A stretch of 64,000 bases of DNA from JBGPTK01 sp963797765 (GCA_963797765.1 CAWCQU010000007.1:372001-436000), one strand, 5' to 3'. Positions 35,846 through 44,880 are shown, counted from the first letter of the stretch. Notes: generated from the letters alone by a model not told the origin. Translations and numbers: made by a program.

Positions 35846-38266
35846 TCAACGTTTCGTGGGCAAAAGAGTCAATCGCTCCGCTGATTTCCTTTCCACCGAC
35901 GCCCGCGTGTAAAGTAACGGAAAGTACCTTCCGTCCCGCCACAGTGGCAGCAGGTCGCTGTAATGGGCGCTCCCCGGCTGTCCGCTCTGTCCCGGCGCGT
36001 TCACCGCTTCCGAATCATCCCAATCGCTCAGGTCAAGAATTTCTCGATAACTTGCTCCGGCAACTTGCGCGTAGCCTTCCTCGGGATAATCGGTCGCGTC
36101 CACCGTGGATTCATCGCCCGGGCGCGCGAAGGGCCCCAAATCGAAAATCCCCTCACTATTTTGAATCCTGTCCAGCGCGTGCCGAAAACGCACCGTGTGC
36201 AGGTGGCCCCAGGACCACTTCGACGAATCAGGTCCGAAAGTCTCTTGCAGTTCCGCATAAGCCGTGTGCAACGTCGAGCGCAGCATCGCATCCCGTTTGG
36301 TTCTTGCGTTGGCGCCGAACAATTCCGGCGCTGCGTGTATGAATAAAGACGGAATGTACTCCCGATCGATCGCGAAGGATGCTTTTCCACGATTCGGCAG
36401 AAGCATGCCCACAAGCGCATCCCTTAATTTGACCAGCCACACTTCATAGAGCGCCGCAGCCGCCGATTCCTCGCGCAACGAGCCATCCCATCCGGCAAAA
36501 AGTCTTGCCGCCGCATCAGTTAGATCCACAGGTTCGCTGATCAGGTGCAAAAGCTTTTGCGCAGGCAGCGAAACAACATCATTTTGCAGTCGGGCCATTT
36601 CTTCCGGGCCCACAAGCTGTTTTTTCTCTCGGGCTTCGTTCAGCACTTGCTCAATCCGTGCAATTCGATCCCGGCTCCACAGAAAACCGGCGGCATAACG
36701 ATAATTGTCGGGGATGGTCTTATTGTTCGCTGTCGCCACATACCCTCGTTCCGGATTAAATTGCCGCGGCAGGTCCGAAAAAGGAATGAATCCGGTCCAT
36801 TCGTAGCCTCTCGTACCCGGAACCGGCAACAGCCCGTTTCCCTTGGACCGTATCGGCACCAGTCCCGAAGATTGTTCTCCGATATTTCCTTCGCGGTCGC
36901 CATAAACAAAATTTTCCGGAGGAGTTTTCCATCGCGCCATCGCCTGCAGAAACTGTTGCCAGTTTTGCGCGCGATCCACGGAGATTCCTGTCAGGTAAGG
37001 AGCCGTGCCCGGCTCATCGCCCACCCAATGCAAAGCCAGGGCCCACTTGCCGTCACTCCACATAACAGCTCCGTGCCGCGTGAACTTCAGCGATTCACTT
37101 CGGCTCTTCCCTCCGCGGATTTTGAAAATTTCCTCTTCCACCCGCATCTTTCTCCAGCCATTTTCCGCCTTGTATTCCAGCGGATCCCGCGGGTTCAACT
37201 CTTCCAGATAAAAATCTTGCTGGTCCACGGGAAAAACGGTCAGTCCCCAGGCAATATTCTGATTGTGTCCGATGCTCACGCCCGGCATCGCCGGTTCCGT
37301 GGCTCCAATCACATCCCATCCGGGCGCCACCAGATGCACAATGTATCGCATCGAAGGCAGCGCGATCGTGCGATGAGGATCATTTGCCACCAAAGGCTTC
37401 CCGCTCATCGTCAGTTTCCCTGATATGCTCCAATTATTGCTCTCTCCCATTTCTCGCTTGCCACGGGCCGCCTCCGTGGGAAATTCAACCCGAGTTTCTG
37501 TGCCTCGCATGCCCGCGATCAGTTCCGGAGAGAATCCGGAGAAATCGAGCCCCGCAGCGGGTTCCAAATGCGTAGCTGGATCAAACTCTCCCAGCGCCGC
37601 GGCTTTTTCAGGACCAAGCAGCACAACAAGCTGTGCATTGGCAAGTTCATCTTCCGCGTTGCCGGTCACGCTCAAAGTGGCCATCCGCGTCAGGCAGTCT
37701 TCTGGCTTCCATGGTTCCGGCGCAAAGCTTGCGAGTTGAAATTCGATCGGCAAACCAGGGCCGCCCGGCGCTGACCTCTGTTGAATATAAGAATTAATTC
37801 CATCCGTGAACGCGCCAAGAATTTCCTGAGTGTCTGCCGCATAGCTCGCATATTCCGTCTGCAACGGCCCGCGGTAACGCAGCAGCCGCGCAGCCACATC
37901 CCTGGGCAGAAACGATTCCCCGGCCACTTCGGCCAATCGCCCTTGCCCTGCCCGCTTCCAAAGTTCCATCTGGAACAAGCGGTCCTGCGCCGCCACGAAC
38001 CCCTGCGCAAAAAACAAATCGTGCTGATTCCGCGCGTAAATGTGCGGAACTCCCCACTCGTCGCGCAGTACATCCACGGGAGCCTCCAGCCCCGCCAGCC
38101 GGAATTCTCCCTTCGTCTCAGAAAGAGCCGCGCGAGTTCGCTCCCTCCAGGTTTGCTGGGGGTCAGATTGATTCCGATTCCAGGCAAAAAATCGAGGGAC
38201 AAAGGTAAGCGCCAGAATTGCCAAGCTGAGGAATAACGATAGCTGCAGTCGCAGCAAGTATTTCAT
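35846..38266 (-). CDS. Penicillin acylase family protein (N-terminal nucleophile hydrolase)
   Basis: This 806-residue protein has an N-terminal signal/anchor (LQLSLFLSLAILALTFVP), then the alpha-chain region VDVLRDEWGVPHIYARNQHD and FFAQGFVAAQDRLFQMEL. The self-cleavage site with nucleophile serine is GESNNWSISG, near residue 275, and the beta chain carries KPLVANDPHRTIALPS and GVSIGHNQNIAWGLTVF. These enzymes mature by autocleavage in the periplasm and hydrolyse amide bonds of penicillins, acyl-homoserine lactones or similar compounds; the substrate cannot be read here. It begins 41 bases after the dynamin-like gene, so it could be the last member of that operon, though the function gives no obvious link. 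Confidence 0.92.
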   Translation of the reverse strand: MKYLLRLQLSLFLSLAILALTFVPRFFAWNRNQSDPQQTWRERTRAALSETKGEFRLAGLEAPVDVLRDEWGVPHIYARNQHDLFFAQGFVAAQDRLFQMELWKRAGQGRLAEVAGESFLPRDVAARLLRYRGPLQTEYASYAADTQEILGAFTDGINSYIQQRSAPGGPGLPIEFQLASFAPEPWKPEDCLTRMATLSVTGNAEDELANAQLVVLLGPEKAAALGEFDPATHLEPAAGLDFSGFSPELIAGMRGTETRVEFPTEAARGKREMGESNNWSISGKLTMSGKPLVANDPHRTIALPSMRYIVHLVAPGWDVIGATEPAMPGVSIGHNQNIAWGLTVFPVDQQDFYLEELNPRDPLEYKAENGWRKMRVEEEIFKIRGGKSRSESLKFTRHGAVMWSDGKWALALHWVGDEPGTAPYLTGISVDRAQNWQQFLQAMARWKTPPENFVYGDREGNIGEQSSGLVPIRSKGNGLLPVPGTRGYEWTGFIPFSDLPRQFNPERGYVATANNKTIPDNYRYAAGFLWSRDRIARIEQVLNEAREKKQLVGPEEMARLQNDVVSLPAQKLLHLISEPVDLTDAAARLFAGWDGSLREESAAAALYEVWLVKLRDALVGMLLPNRGKASFAIDREYIPSLFIHAAPELFGANARTKRDAMLRSTLHTAYAELQETFGPDSSKWSWGHLHTVRFRHALDRIQNSEGIFDLGPFARPGDESTVDATDYPEEGYAQVAGASYREILDLSDWDDSEAVNAPGQSGQPGSAHYSDLLPLWRDGRYFPLLYTRASVERKSAERLTLLPTKR

Positions 38267-38307
38267 GCGCGAAAGTATATCGCCTTAAGACTTCGTGTGG
38301 ATGAATT

Positions 38308-40014
38308 CTAGAGTGATGGACATAGCTCACGAACTTCGCCTTCCGCCACATCGAGCCGGGCGCATGCCGCCGCCACAGATTCTGCGCCGGCGGCGTGAGT
38401 CACTTGAGCGCGGGCGAGCGCGCGTTCGGCGATTGAGACTGCTTCATCCACAAGCGAGCGGACTTCCTCCTCCAACTTTCTGCGGCTTTCGCGCACGCGT
38501 TCGTCCACATCGTTCTGCACTCTCGCGCTGTTAACCTCGAGAAGCAAGTCAAGGAATGCCTCCGCATCCCCGGCCATCCATCCGCGCAAACCCACAACGC
38601 CCCGTGCGAGATCAGCCACATAGAGAAATGGAGAGGCCGGGGCCGCTACTCGTTCAATCGTGTGAAATCGAAATTGTGACTCCGCCCACAATCCCTGCTG
38701 TAGGGAAAGTTCCTGGGGGAGCAATACCATGTCTGTAAAACCGGATTGTCTGAGCCGGCGCAAAAATTCGTTCCCGAACCCTGCGAAGCGCTCTGCCGTC
38801 TCCCGAAAACCTTCCTCTGCAAACTTCCCTTCATTCTCTAGCCAAGGGGCCAGCCATGCGTGAGCAATCTCCTGTGCCAAGTGCATCACGTCACGGCGAT
38901 ACGACGCACCGTTTCGGCGACGAGAAACCAGGGGCAAGCGCTCGTGCAATTCCTTGCACGCGCCAGCTTGTGCCTGCTTGAGAAAGTCCGTTCTCCGCCC
39001 GGCAAAAATGGAAGAGAGGCGCAGCTGCTCCCCGGAAAGCAAGTACCTGAGATCCTGCATCGCACGCCCCGCATGGTCGAGCGTCTTGCGCAATTCCGCG
39101 ATGCGCCGCTCCGAATCCATCAGGGGACGCTGCATCGCATCGCGTTCTTCCTGAATCACTGCGAGCAACTGCCGCGCGGCTCGCTGCAGAGCCCTAACAG
39201 TCGCCTCGCGCACCAGCGATCGCCCCGACTGCTCGCTCAGGTGCTCCAGGGCACTCAACAATCGGCCCCAATCGCGACCGGGACCACGGTGTTCCAGCCG
39301 CTCCAGGGCGCTGACCTCGAATATCGCGGGGACCTCCCGTCGCAAGCGCGATTCCAAAACGCCTCGGGCAAACGCCGACGCCGTAGCAAGCTCCGTTTCG
39401 CCGACTCGGTCCGCTTTGTTCAGCACAAACAGCAGCTCGCGAGCTTCTCGGGCCACGATTTCGACGAACTGAAGTTCCTCTCCCGAGAGCGGAGGGTCCG
39501 CACCGCTCACCACGATCGCCGCATCAATATGCGGGATGAAGGCATGCGTTGCCGCTGTATTCCCCGCGAATACAGAGCCAAGACCCGGTGTATCCACGAA
39601 ACACATTCCTCTCGAAAGGAACGGATGAGGCAGGAAAATCTCCAGCGCCGCCACTTTCTTCACATTCTCGGGGTTTTTCTCCTCGGAAACATAATCCTCA
39701 AGCGAATTCACTGGGATGTCGGTCCATTCGGCATCCTGTAAGCGCAGGCGGGCGGCGGCCTGACTGCCATAGCGGAGGATAGTTGGCACCGTCGTCACCG
39801 GCAATATGCCGGTGGGAAGCACGGGATGCCCCAGGAGGGCATTCAACAAAGTCGATTTGCCGCGCTTGAAAAAACCCACGCAGGCAACGTAGAACCTCCC
39901 TTCCGAGACACGCTCGGCCGCCGACCGGGCTGCATCGGCAATCGGCCTGGCTTCAAACTCAGCTGCAAGGTCCGCGATACGCCGGAGCGCCGGTTCCTCG
40001 GTCATGTCCGGCAT
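38308..40014 (-). CDS. Dynamin-like GTPase 1
   Basis: About 568 residues from ATG 40014 (MPDMTEEPALRRI); the open frame to 40170 overlaps the ATPase gene and is not used. The GTPase domain is of dynamin type: G1 GFFKRGKSTLLNALLG near residue 46, G2 threonines in PVTTVPTIL, G3 FVDTPGLGSVF and G4 LNKADRV. Long charged helices follow, as in bacterial dynamin-like proteins that bind and remodel membranes. No membrane helix is obvious. It is the distal partner of a second dynamin-like protein at 42530-44629; such proteins often work as pairs. It starts 29 bases after the P-loop ATPase gene. Confidence 0.88.
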   Translation of the reverse strand: MPDMTEEPALRRIADLAAEFEARPIADAARSAAERVSEGRFYVACVGFFKRGKSTLLNALLGHPVLPTGILPVTTVPTILRYGSQAAARLRLQDAEWTDIPVNSLEDYVSEEKNPENVKKVAALEIFLPHPFLSRGMCFVDTPGLGSVFAGNTAATHAFIPHIDAAIVVSGADPPLSGEELQFVEIVAREARELLFVLNKADRVGETELATASAFARGVLESRLRREVPAIFEVSALERLEHRGPGRDWGRLLSALEHLSEQSGRSLVREATVRALQRAARQLLAVIQEERDAMQRPLMDSERRIAELRKTLDHAGRAMQDLRYLLSGEQLRLSSIFAGRRTDFLKQAQAGACKELHERLPLVSRRRNGASYRRDVMHLAQEIAHAWLAPWLENEGKFAEEGFRETAERFAGFGNEFLRRLRQSGFTDMVLLPQELSLQQGLWAESQFRFHTIERVAAPASPFLYVADLARGVVGLRGWMAGDAEAFLDLLLEVNSARVQNDVDERVRESRRKLEEEVRSLVDEAVSIAERALARAQVTHAAGAESVAAACARLDVAEGEVRELCPSL

Positions 40015-40043
40015 TCCGCTTTGTTTAGATGGCGAAACGTTGT

Positions 40044-40925
40044 TCACTGCTCGTAGTCCGGCGAAAACCGGCTCGTGGGCAGATTTGCCTGCATCAAATA
40101 ATCCACATGCACCACGTTGACCTTGATTTGCTCCCCGCACTGATAGCGCGGCTTGGCAGCCATCTCGCACATCTTCACGATGCTGCCCGGCTGGTGGCCG
40201 CTCCGGCGTAGAATCTCTTCGCGAAATTCATCGAGTTCGAGTCCAGCCAGGCCGAAATGGCGGACGCACTTCTCGAACAATTGACGAGCCTCACACTCCG
40301 TCAGGCGCGGCAAGCCGATTCGATACTCACTCGTCCAATACAAACTCCACATCCATCCGATCTCGGATTCCGTGCACCCGCGCGCCAGCAAATAGACGGG
40401 AGTCTTGCACCGCCAGACGAATTCCTTCAGCAAATGGGCCATCGCGTGTGAGGCCGGAGGAACATAGTCCAGAAAAAGCCAGTACGGTTCTCGTTCCATC
40501 GCTGAGAACGCAATACCTCGTAGTCGGAGACTCGATTGCGCTCGCAGCCAGCTGTCCGGTGTGCTGTTTTCCCCGCCATCCATTTGCAGTTTCTTACGTA
40601 CGTATGGATCTCCCGCCCGCCATAGGGCGCCCACAATGTGTGACAACAATTCACGCAAGCTTCCCGGCCCGGCCCAGTATATGCATTTGTCTCTGTTGGC
40701 CTGCGGAAATTGCTCGATTGCTTTCATGGCAAGAGTCGTTTTTCCGGAATCGGCCGCTCCCCAGATGAGCAGGCTTTTGCGGCTTTTCATCGCCGCATTC
40801 AGCCGTCGCAATTCCTGTCGACGGCCCGTCATTAGGGACCTCTGCGCCGCGTGCCCCATGCCCGGCCTCTTCTCAAAGCAGCGATCAGCATTAACGGCAA
40901 AAGCCTTCATACACCGGCATCTCAC
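40044..40925 (-). CDS. P-loop ATPase (AAA/ORC-like) in the dynamin-fluoride operon
   Basis: This 293-residue protein begins at a GTG that overlaps the DUF190 stop by 4 bases (GTGA); an ATG at 40908 is an alternative. Walker A is GAADSGKTT near residue 55, followed by AMKAIEQFPQANRDKCIYW; a Walker B-like strand YWLFLDYVPP follows. The C-terminal part is helical (LTECEARQLFEKCVRHFGL, then SGHQPGSIVKMCEMA), as in the lid/winged-helix part of ORC/TnsC-type ATPases. No nuclease or transposition gene is nearby. Its job may be to regulate or remodel the neighbouring dynamin-like proteins, but this is inference. Confidence 0.75.
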   Translation of the reverse strand: MRCRCMKAFAVNADRCFEKRPGMGHAAQRSLMTGRRQELRRLNAAMKSRKSLLIWGAADSGKTTLAMKAIEQFPQANRDKCIYWAGPGSLRELLSHIVGALWRAGDPYVRKKLQMDGGENSTPDSWLRAQSSLRLRGIAFSAMEREPYWLFLDYVPPASHAMAHLLKEFVWRCKTPVYLLARGCTESEIGWMWSLYWTSEYRIGLPRLTECEARQLFEKCVRHFGLAGLELDEFREEILRRSGHQPGSIVKMCEMAAKPRYQCGEQIKVNVVHVDYLMQANLPTSRFSPDYEQ

Positions 40926-41272
40926 TCCGATCGCGCTCCGCCTTCGTGGACGTACTTGATCACCTCGACGTCTGACATTGCGATCAATCCTTCCTCAACC
41001 ATCTTGTCGAGATAAGGAAGCAGTTCCCGGATCTTCTCCTCGGTATCGATTACGCTGACCATCACGGGAGCATCGGATGAAAACAAGAAGTGATGCGCGC
41101 CCCGAATGAGCGTGCTTCCGCCATATCCCTCGATTCCCCGATAGACGGTGGCGCCGGCGAGGTCCAATTCCTTGCACTTCTCGACGATGGCGCGGTAAAG
41201 AGGCTTGCCATTCCACTTGTCGTCTTCACCAAAATGGATGCGCACCATTTTGGCCTTCCCCTCGAGTCTCAT
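40922..41272 (-). CDS. DUF190 (UPF0166) PII-like protein, single domain
   Basis: This 116-residue protein matches DUF190: MVRIHFGEDDKWNGKPLYRA, then GATVYRGIEGYGG and PVMVSVIDTEEKIRELLPYL. DUF190 proteins have a PII-like fold and often sit next to the fluoride channel gene crcB, suggesting a sensing or gating role. Its ATG overlaps the stop of the double-DUF190 gene by 4 bases (ATGA), and its stop overlaps the ATPase start by 4 bases, so all three are translationally coupled. Confidence 0.93.
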   Translation of the reverse strand: MRLEGKAKMVRIHFGEDDKWNGKPLYRAIVEKCKELDLAGATVYRGIEGYGGSTLIRGAHHFLFSSDAPVMVSVIDTEEKIRELLPYLDKMVEEGLIAMSDVEVIKYVHEGGARSE

Positions 41273-42003
41273 TGCCGTTCACCCTTTCTCCGCTCAGTCG
41301 CCTGATAGTCGTGCGTATACTTGATTACATCTACGTTTGAAAGAACCACCAGCCCCTGCTTCACCATGTCGTCGAGAATCGGAAGAAAGGCCCGCAGTTT
41401 CTCTTCGCTATCCACGACGGAAAGCATGATGGGCCGATCGTGAGAAAGGCTGAGTGTCTTCTGTTGATGAATCCTGCGATTGGCCCCATATCCAAGTATT
41501 CCCTGATACACCGTGACGCCGGCGATGTCGTTGACGCGCATGCTCTCGACTAATGCTCGATGAAGCGGCTTGTCGTGCCACTTATCGTTCTCGCCGATGA
41601 AAATCCGCATCAGTTTCGCTTTGCTCTCGCTCTTCAACTTTGGCGCCGGTTCCTGGGCCGCCACTTTCGCCGTCATATCCGAAGACTTCGCGACGGTGGT
41701 ATCCTGCACTTCGATCAGTCCGCTCCCTGCCATCTCATGAAGCTTGGGCATCAACTCTTCCACTTTCTCGGCGGACTCGATGAACTCGATCTTAATAGGG
41801 AGGTTTTCCGTCAGCCGCAGGATTCGAGTGGTTTGCAGGTGGTGGTCGGCGCCGAATCCGGCGATGCCCCGCACCACTGTGGCGCCCGAGACTCCTCGAT
41901 AGAAAAGAAAATCCAGGATCGCCGCATACAAAGCATGGCCGTGATATTGAACATCCTCGCCAATGTAGATGCCGACCTTCTTGGCCGGCCCGGATTTGAG
42001 CAT
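41269..42003 (-). CDS. Double DUF190 (UPF0166) protein
   Basis: This 244-residue protein contains two DUF190 domains in tandem, residues about 1-105 (KKVGIYIGEDVQYHGHALYA, GATVVRGIAGFGADHHL) and about 127-235 (KLMRIFIGENDKWHDKPLHR, GVTVYQGILGYGANRRI). The linker is charged (APKLKSESKAK). A perfect AGGAGG site precedes its ATG. PII-like proteins are trimers, so a fused pair plus the single-domain neighbour would give an uneven assembly. It is the first of three tightly overlapping genes and lies 83 bases after crcB. The two domains differ clearly from each other, so the fusion is not a very recent duplication. Confidence 0.92.
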   Translation of the reverse strand: MLKSGPAKKVGIYIGEDVQYHGHALYAAILDFLFYRGVSGATVVRGIAGFGADHHLQTTRILRLTENLPIKIEFIESAEKVEELMPKLHEMAGSGLIEVQDTTVAKSSDMTAKVAAQEPAPKLKSESKAKLMRIFIGENDKWHDKPLHRALVESMRVNDIAGVTVYQGILGYGANRRIHQQKTLSLSHDRPIMLSVVDSEEKLRAFLPILDDMVKQGLVVLSNVDVIKYTHDYQATERRKGERQ

Positions 42004-42086
42004 GCGCTCCTCCTACTCGAAATCTACTTTCCGATCCACCGGAGTCACTGCGGCGCGGAGACGATTCTCGCGTCTGCTTCCCATCT

Positions 42087-42464
42087 TCATACGACTGTCC
42101 TTCCGGTAATCACACCCAGCCAGACCGAGAAAAAGCCAATTACTACGCTCGCCATCACGTTCAGGCCTGCAACCAGGAACTCACCGTCCTGGAAATTGCG
42201 AAAGGTCTCATATTCGAATGTCGAAAAGGTGGTGTATCCCCCGATGAAGCCGATCGGAATCAGGTATCTCCAGTTCGGGCTCCAGTGTCCTTTCTCCGTC
42301 AGCAGAGTAATCACCAATCCAATCAAGAACGAGCCGGTGCAATTGATAATAAATGTTCCATAAGGGAACCGGATGCCCATCCGGTCGCTGACATAGCCTC
42401 CAACCCAGAAACGCAGGATGGAGCCCAGGAAGCCTCCCATACCCACCATCAAATATTTAGTCAT
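42087..42464 (-). CDS. crcB: Fluoride channel Fluc/CrcB
   Basis: This 125-residue, four-helix protein has the full CrcB pattern: GGFLGSILRFWVGGYV, GTFIINCTGSFLIGLVITLL and GFIGGYTTFSTFEYE, including the conserved asparagine and TTFSTF phenylalanine track. Fluc proteins are dual-topology dimers that let fluoride leave the cytoplasm and so resist fluoride toxicity. A single gene of this kind forms a homodimer. It lies 65 bases after the second dynamin-like gene and 83 bases before the double DUF190 gene. I see no fluoride riboswitch in the short upstream gap. Confidence 0.95.
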   Translation of the reverse strand: MTKYLMVGMGGFLGSILRFWVGGYVSDRMGIRFPYGTFIINCTGSFLIGLVITLLTEKGHWSPNWRYLIPIGFIGGYTTFSTFEYETFRNFQDGEFLVAGLNVMASVVIGFFSVWLGVITGRTVV

Positions 42465-42529
42465 GCGAGCTGGCCCGACCCTCCCTCTTAGGGATGACGA
42501 ACGAATCTCTCACCACCGGTTCTCGACGC

Positions 42530-44629
42530 CTACTTCTCGGCTGCGCGTACGCGAGCGTTGCCAACAAGCTTGTCATGCTCGCTCATTCCCAGAACCTTCA
42601 AATCGTCCTCGATTGCCTGAAATTCAGCCTCGCTAACCTCCAGCCCTCCGAGTGATCGCTCCGCCTGCGCACGGTAGCCCTCCGCGTACGCTTCGAATCT
42701 CCCGCGATACTCGGCCAAAACGGTACGGACCCATTCTGACAGTAATCGCAGATGGGTTTCGAGTGCATGTCCAAGAAATTCCCCCATTTGCTGGCGAATC
42801 TTCCTGGCCAACCGTTTTTCGGCAGATTGCCTTCCGAATAATCCTGCCAATGCCCGCCGTGACACAGAAGCGCTTATTGTACCCGGATCAAATACCGGCG
42901 TGCCGCGGAGCAATGAGTGGAACTCGTCATCCCCGGGTGCATCCGAGATTCCTAGCTCTGCTGCGCTTTTTCTCAAGTCATCTCGCAATTCGATCCCCAG
43001 AGCATTCAGTGTATCCTGGAGCATCTTCACCCGTCTCTGCACGAAATCCAACATGGCATTCCTGATCAGATCTTCGGGCGGCGTGGCGTCGCTCGTTTTC
43101 CCCGGTCCGGAATCCATTTCCCAGGAGTCCATTAATCTTGCGGCCGCCTCCTGAAATAGTTCTGGCGACCTCATCGGAATGCTTTCGACTTCTCTTTCGC
43201 ACACCGCTTGTGCTTCCTCGATCAGGCCGGTTGCCCGGCGCAGACGAGCCTCGATGCTGCGGATCAGAGCGGGAGTCGCTGTTGGCGAATCCCTTTTCCG
43301 CTGCAGCCTCACTTGTAAAGCGGAAACAACCGATTCGCGCAGCGCCCCAATCTTCCGGCGCAATGACGCAGCCCTTAGTTCCTGTGAGTGATCATAAAGG
43401 GGCAGGATTTGGTTCTCGAACCATTTGCTCAGCAATTCACGGTGCGAGGAAAGGACGCTAACAGGATGGATAGGAAGCTCCAGGTTGCATTCGGAAGCGA
43501 TGTGGCCCTTGATATACTCCAGAATCTTCTGTTGGTCTGGCGGATTCAGCAGGTCGGCCTTGCTCAGAAGGATATTGACGGGCACAGTCGCTTCTTGCAG
43601 CGTCAGAATCGTCTGCAAGTCACCGCTCGTGAGCGTTGCTCCCGCATCGATCAGCACCACGCCCAGATCGCATTTCGGCAAGTAAGCAAGTGTTTCGGCC
43701 GCGCCGCTCGTCGCCAGCGATCCGAGGCCCGGCGTATCTACAAAGCTCACGCCCCGCTCGAGTCTTCTCGCCGGGAGCTCCACCACCACGCGCGTCACGC
43801 GCTTCGCATTTCCCGGATTCTCCTGTTCGGTTGCAAATTCCGCCAGCCTGCCAAGTTCAAATGTTTTCGCCGGCGCTTCGGCAAAGAAAACATGAATGGA
43901 CGATTTTTCTCCATAAGTAATTCGCGTGGGAACTGCTGTGACGGGAGTGACGCCGATCGGCAGCACTTCGGTCTCCAGAATCGCGTTCAGCAAAGATGAC
44001 TTCCCCGAGCTCACGCGTCCGAAAACAGCAATTTCAAATGTCTTGTCTTCGGCTCGATCCAGAATCGATGCAATCGTCGAGCGATACTCAACCAATCCCC
44101 GGTTCGCCACAACTTGTTCGATCCTGGCGAGAGTTCGCAGGTCATTCCCAGCATCTTCCAATCGCTCGAGGCGCGACTTCAGATCCTGCCCTGCCCCTTC
44201 CAGCAGATACCGCTCCAACCTGGTAACCAGGCCATGTAATTCCGCCGCGATCCCGTTCAGTTCCGTCGCCACCGTCTCCGGGACCGGGCCATATCCCCGC
44301 ATGTACTGCGGCTTCAGTTCTTCGGCCGCGATATCAATCGAGCCCAGCGTCACCGATATCGCCCGCGATGCCGGGATTGAGGGTTTCTGCAAAGGGATGC
44401 CCTGCCCGTCCAGGACGCGCTTCAATTGCGCGCAAATACGCGCGGTATAGTCTTCGATCGTTCGCCGCTGCGCCAGGCTGATGTCGGCAGTGTGTCGAGG
44501 GAACGCGGCTTTGGAAGCAGAAACATTGACTATGTTTTCGATCTCGCCAAGAAGATTGGCGACGTACTGGCAGGTGACACGAACTCGCGACGCTTGAAAT
44601 TCGTTCAACGAATCTGCGCCGCGCATCAT
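42530..44629 (-). CDS. Dynamin-like GTPase 2
   Basis: This 699-residue protein has an N-terminal helical region of about 195 residues, then a dynamin-type GTPase domain: G1 GRVSSGKSSLLNAILE near residue 205, G2 PVTAVPTRI, G3 FVDTPGLGSLA and G4 LLSKADLL. The C-terminal part is helical, with SRRALAGLFGRQSAEKRLARK, and has no clear membrane helix. The long N-terminal extension distinguishes it from GTPase 1. It is the first gene of the operon that ends with GTPase 1 and includes crcB. Bacterial dynamin-like proteins tubulate or fuse membranes and some protect against membrane stress; the role here is inferred. Confidence 0.9.
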   Translation of the reverse strand: MMRGADSLNEFQASRVRVTCQYVANLLGEIENIVNVSASKAAFPRHTADISLAQRRTIEDYTARICAQLKRVLDGQGIPLQKPSIPASRAISVTLGSIDIAAEELKPQYMRGYGPVPETVATELNGIAAELHGLVTRLERYLLEGAGQDLKSRLERLEDAGNDLRTLARIEQVVANRGLVEYRSTIASILDRAEDKTFEIAVFGRVSSGKSSLLNAILETEVLPIGVTPVTAVPTRITYGEKSSIHVFFAEAPAKTFELGRLAEFATEQENPGNAKRVTRVVVELPARRLERGVSFVDTPGLGSLATSGAAETLAYLPKCDLGVVLIDAGATLTSGDLQTILTLQEATVPVNILLSKADLLNPPDQQKILEYIKGHIASECNLELPIHPVSVLSSHRELLSKWFENQILPLYDHSQELRAASLRRKIGALRESVVSALQVRLQRKRDSPTATPALIRSIEARLRRATGLIEEAQAVCEREVESIPMRSPELFQEAAARLMDSWEMDSGPGKTSDATPPEDLIRNAMLDFVQRRVKMLQDTLNALGIELRDDLRKSAAELGISDAPGDDEFHSLLRGTPVFDPGTISASVSRRALAGLFGRQSAEKRLARKIRQQMGEFLGHALETHLRLLSEWVRTVLAEYRGRFEAYAEGYRAQAERSLGGLEVSEAEFQAIEDDLKVLGMSEHDKLVGNARVRAAEK

Positions 44630-44813
44630 CGTTTAGTCCGCCTCAACTTTGGTTGAGCAGAAGAAACCGGCAGGCCCCGCGACCAGGTCCTCTTTCCATC
44701 TCGCCCGGATAATAATACCGATCGAGATCCGCTCCTCTGAGAAGCCAATGCCCAGACATTTGCCACGTCAGTTCTCAGTTCTCACTTCTGATTCAATTTT
44801 GGGATCATCGCCG

Positions 44814-44880
44814 GGGACATGACTCCGCGACAAGATCCTTGTCAGGAGTCATCATCTGTCCCGGCTCAAATGGGACAGCG
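44814..44880. repeat. Complex inverted repeat / alternative hairpins
   Basis: TGACTCC-GC-GACAAG (44820-44834) pairs with CTTGTC-A-GGAGTCA (44838-44851) around an ATC loop, flanked by GGGACA and TGTCCC. A further GGGACA follows, so TGTCCC can pair with the copy on either side, giving two exclusive structures. It may be an insertion-sequence end, a REP-like element or a control site; I see no transposase. Confidence 0.45.

Noticed and set aside
42465..42529. Possible fluoride riboswitch before crcB
   Set aside because: The 65-base gap lacks the GGCGATGG-type conserved start and the pseudoknot pairing known for that riboswitch.
38308..44629. Reading the dynamin operon as a mobile or transposon-linked system because of the TnsC-like ATPase
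   Set aside because: No transposase, integrase, target-site duplication or end repeats bracket the operon, and base composition looks like its surroundings.
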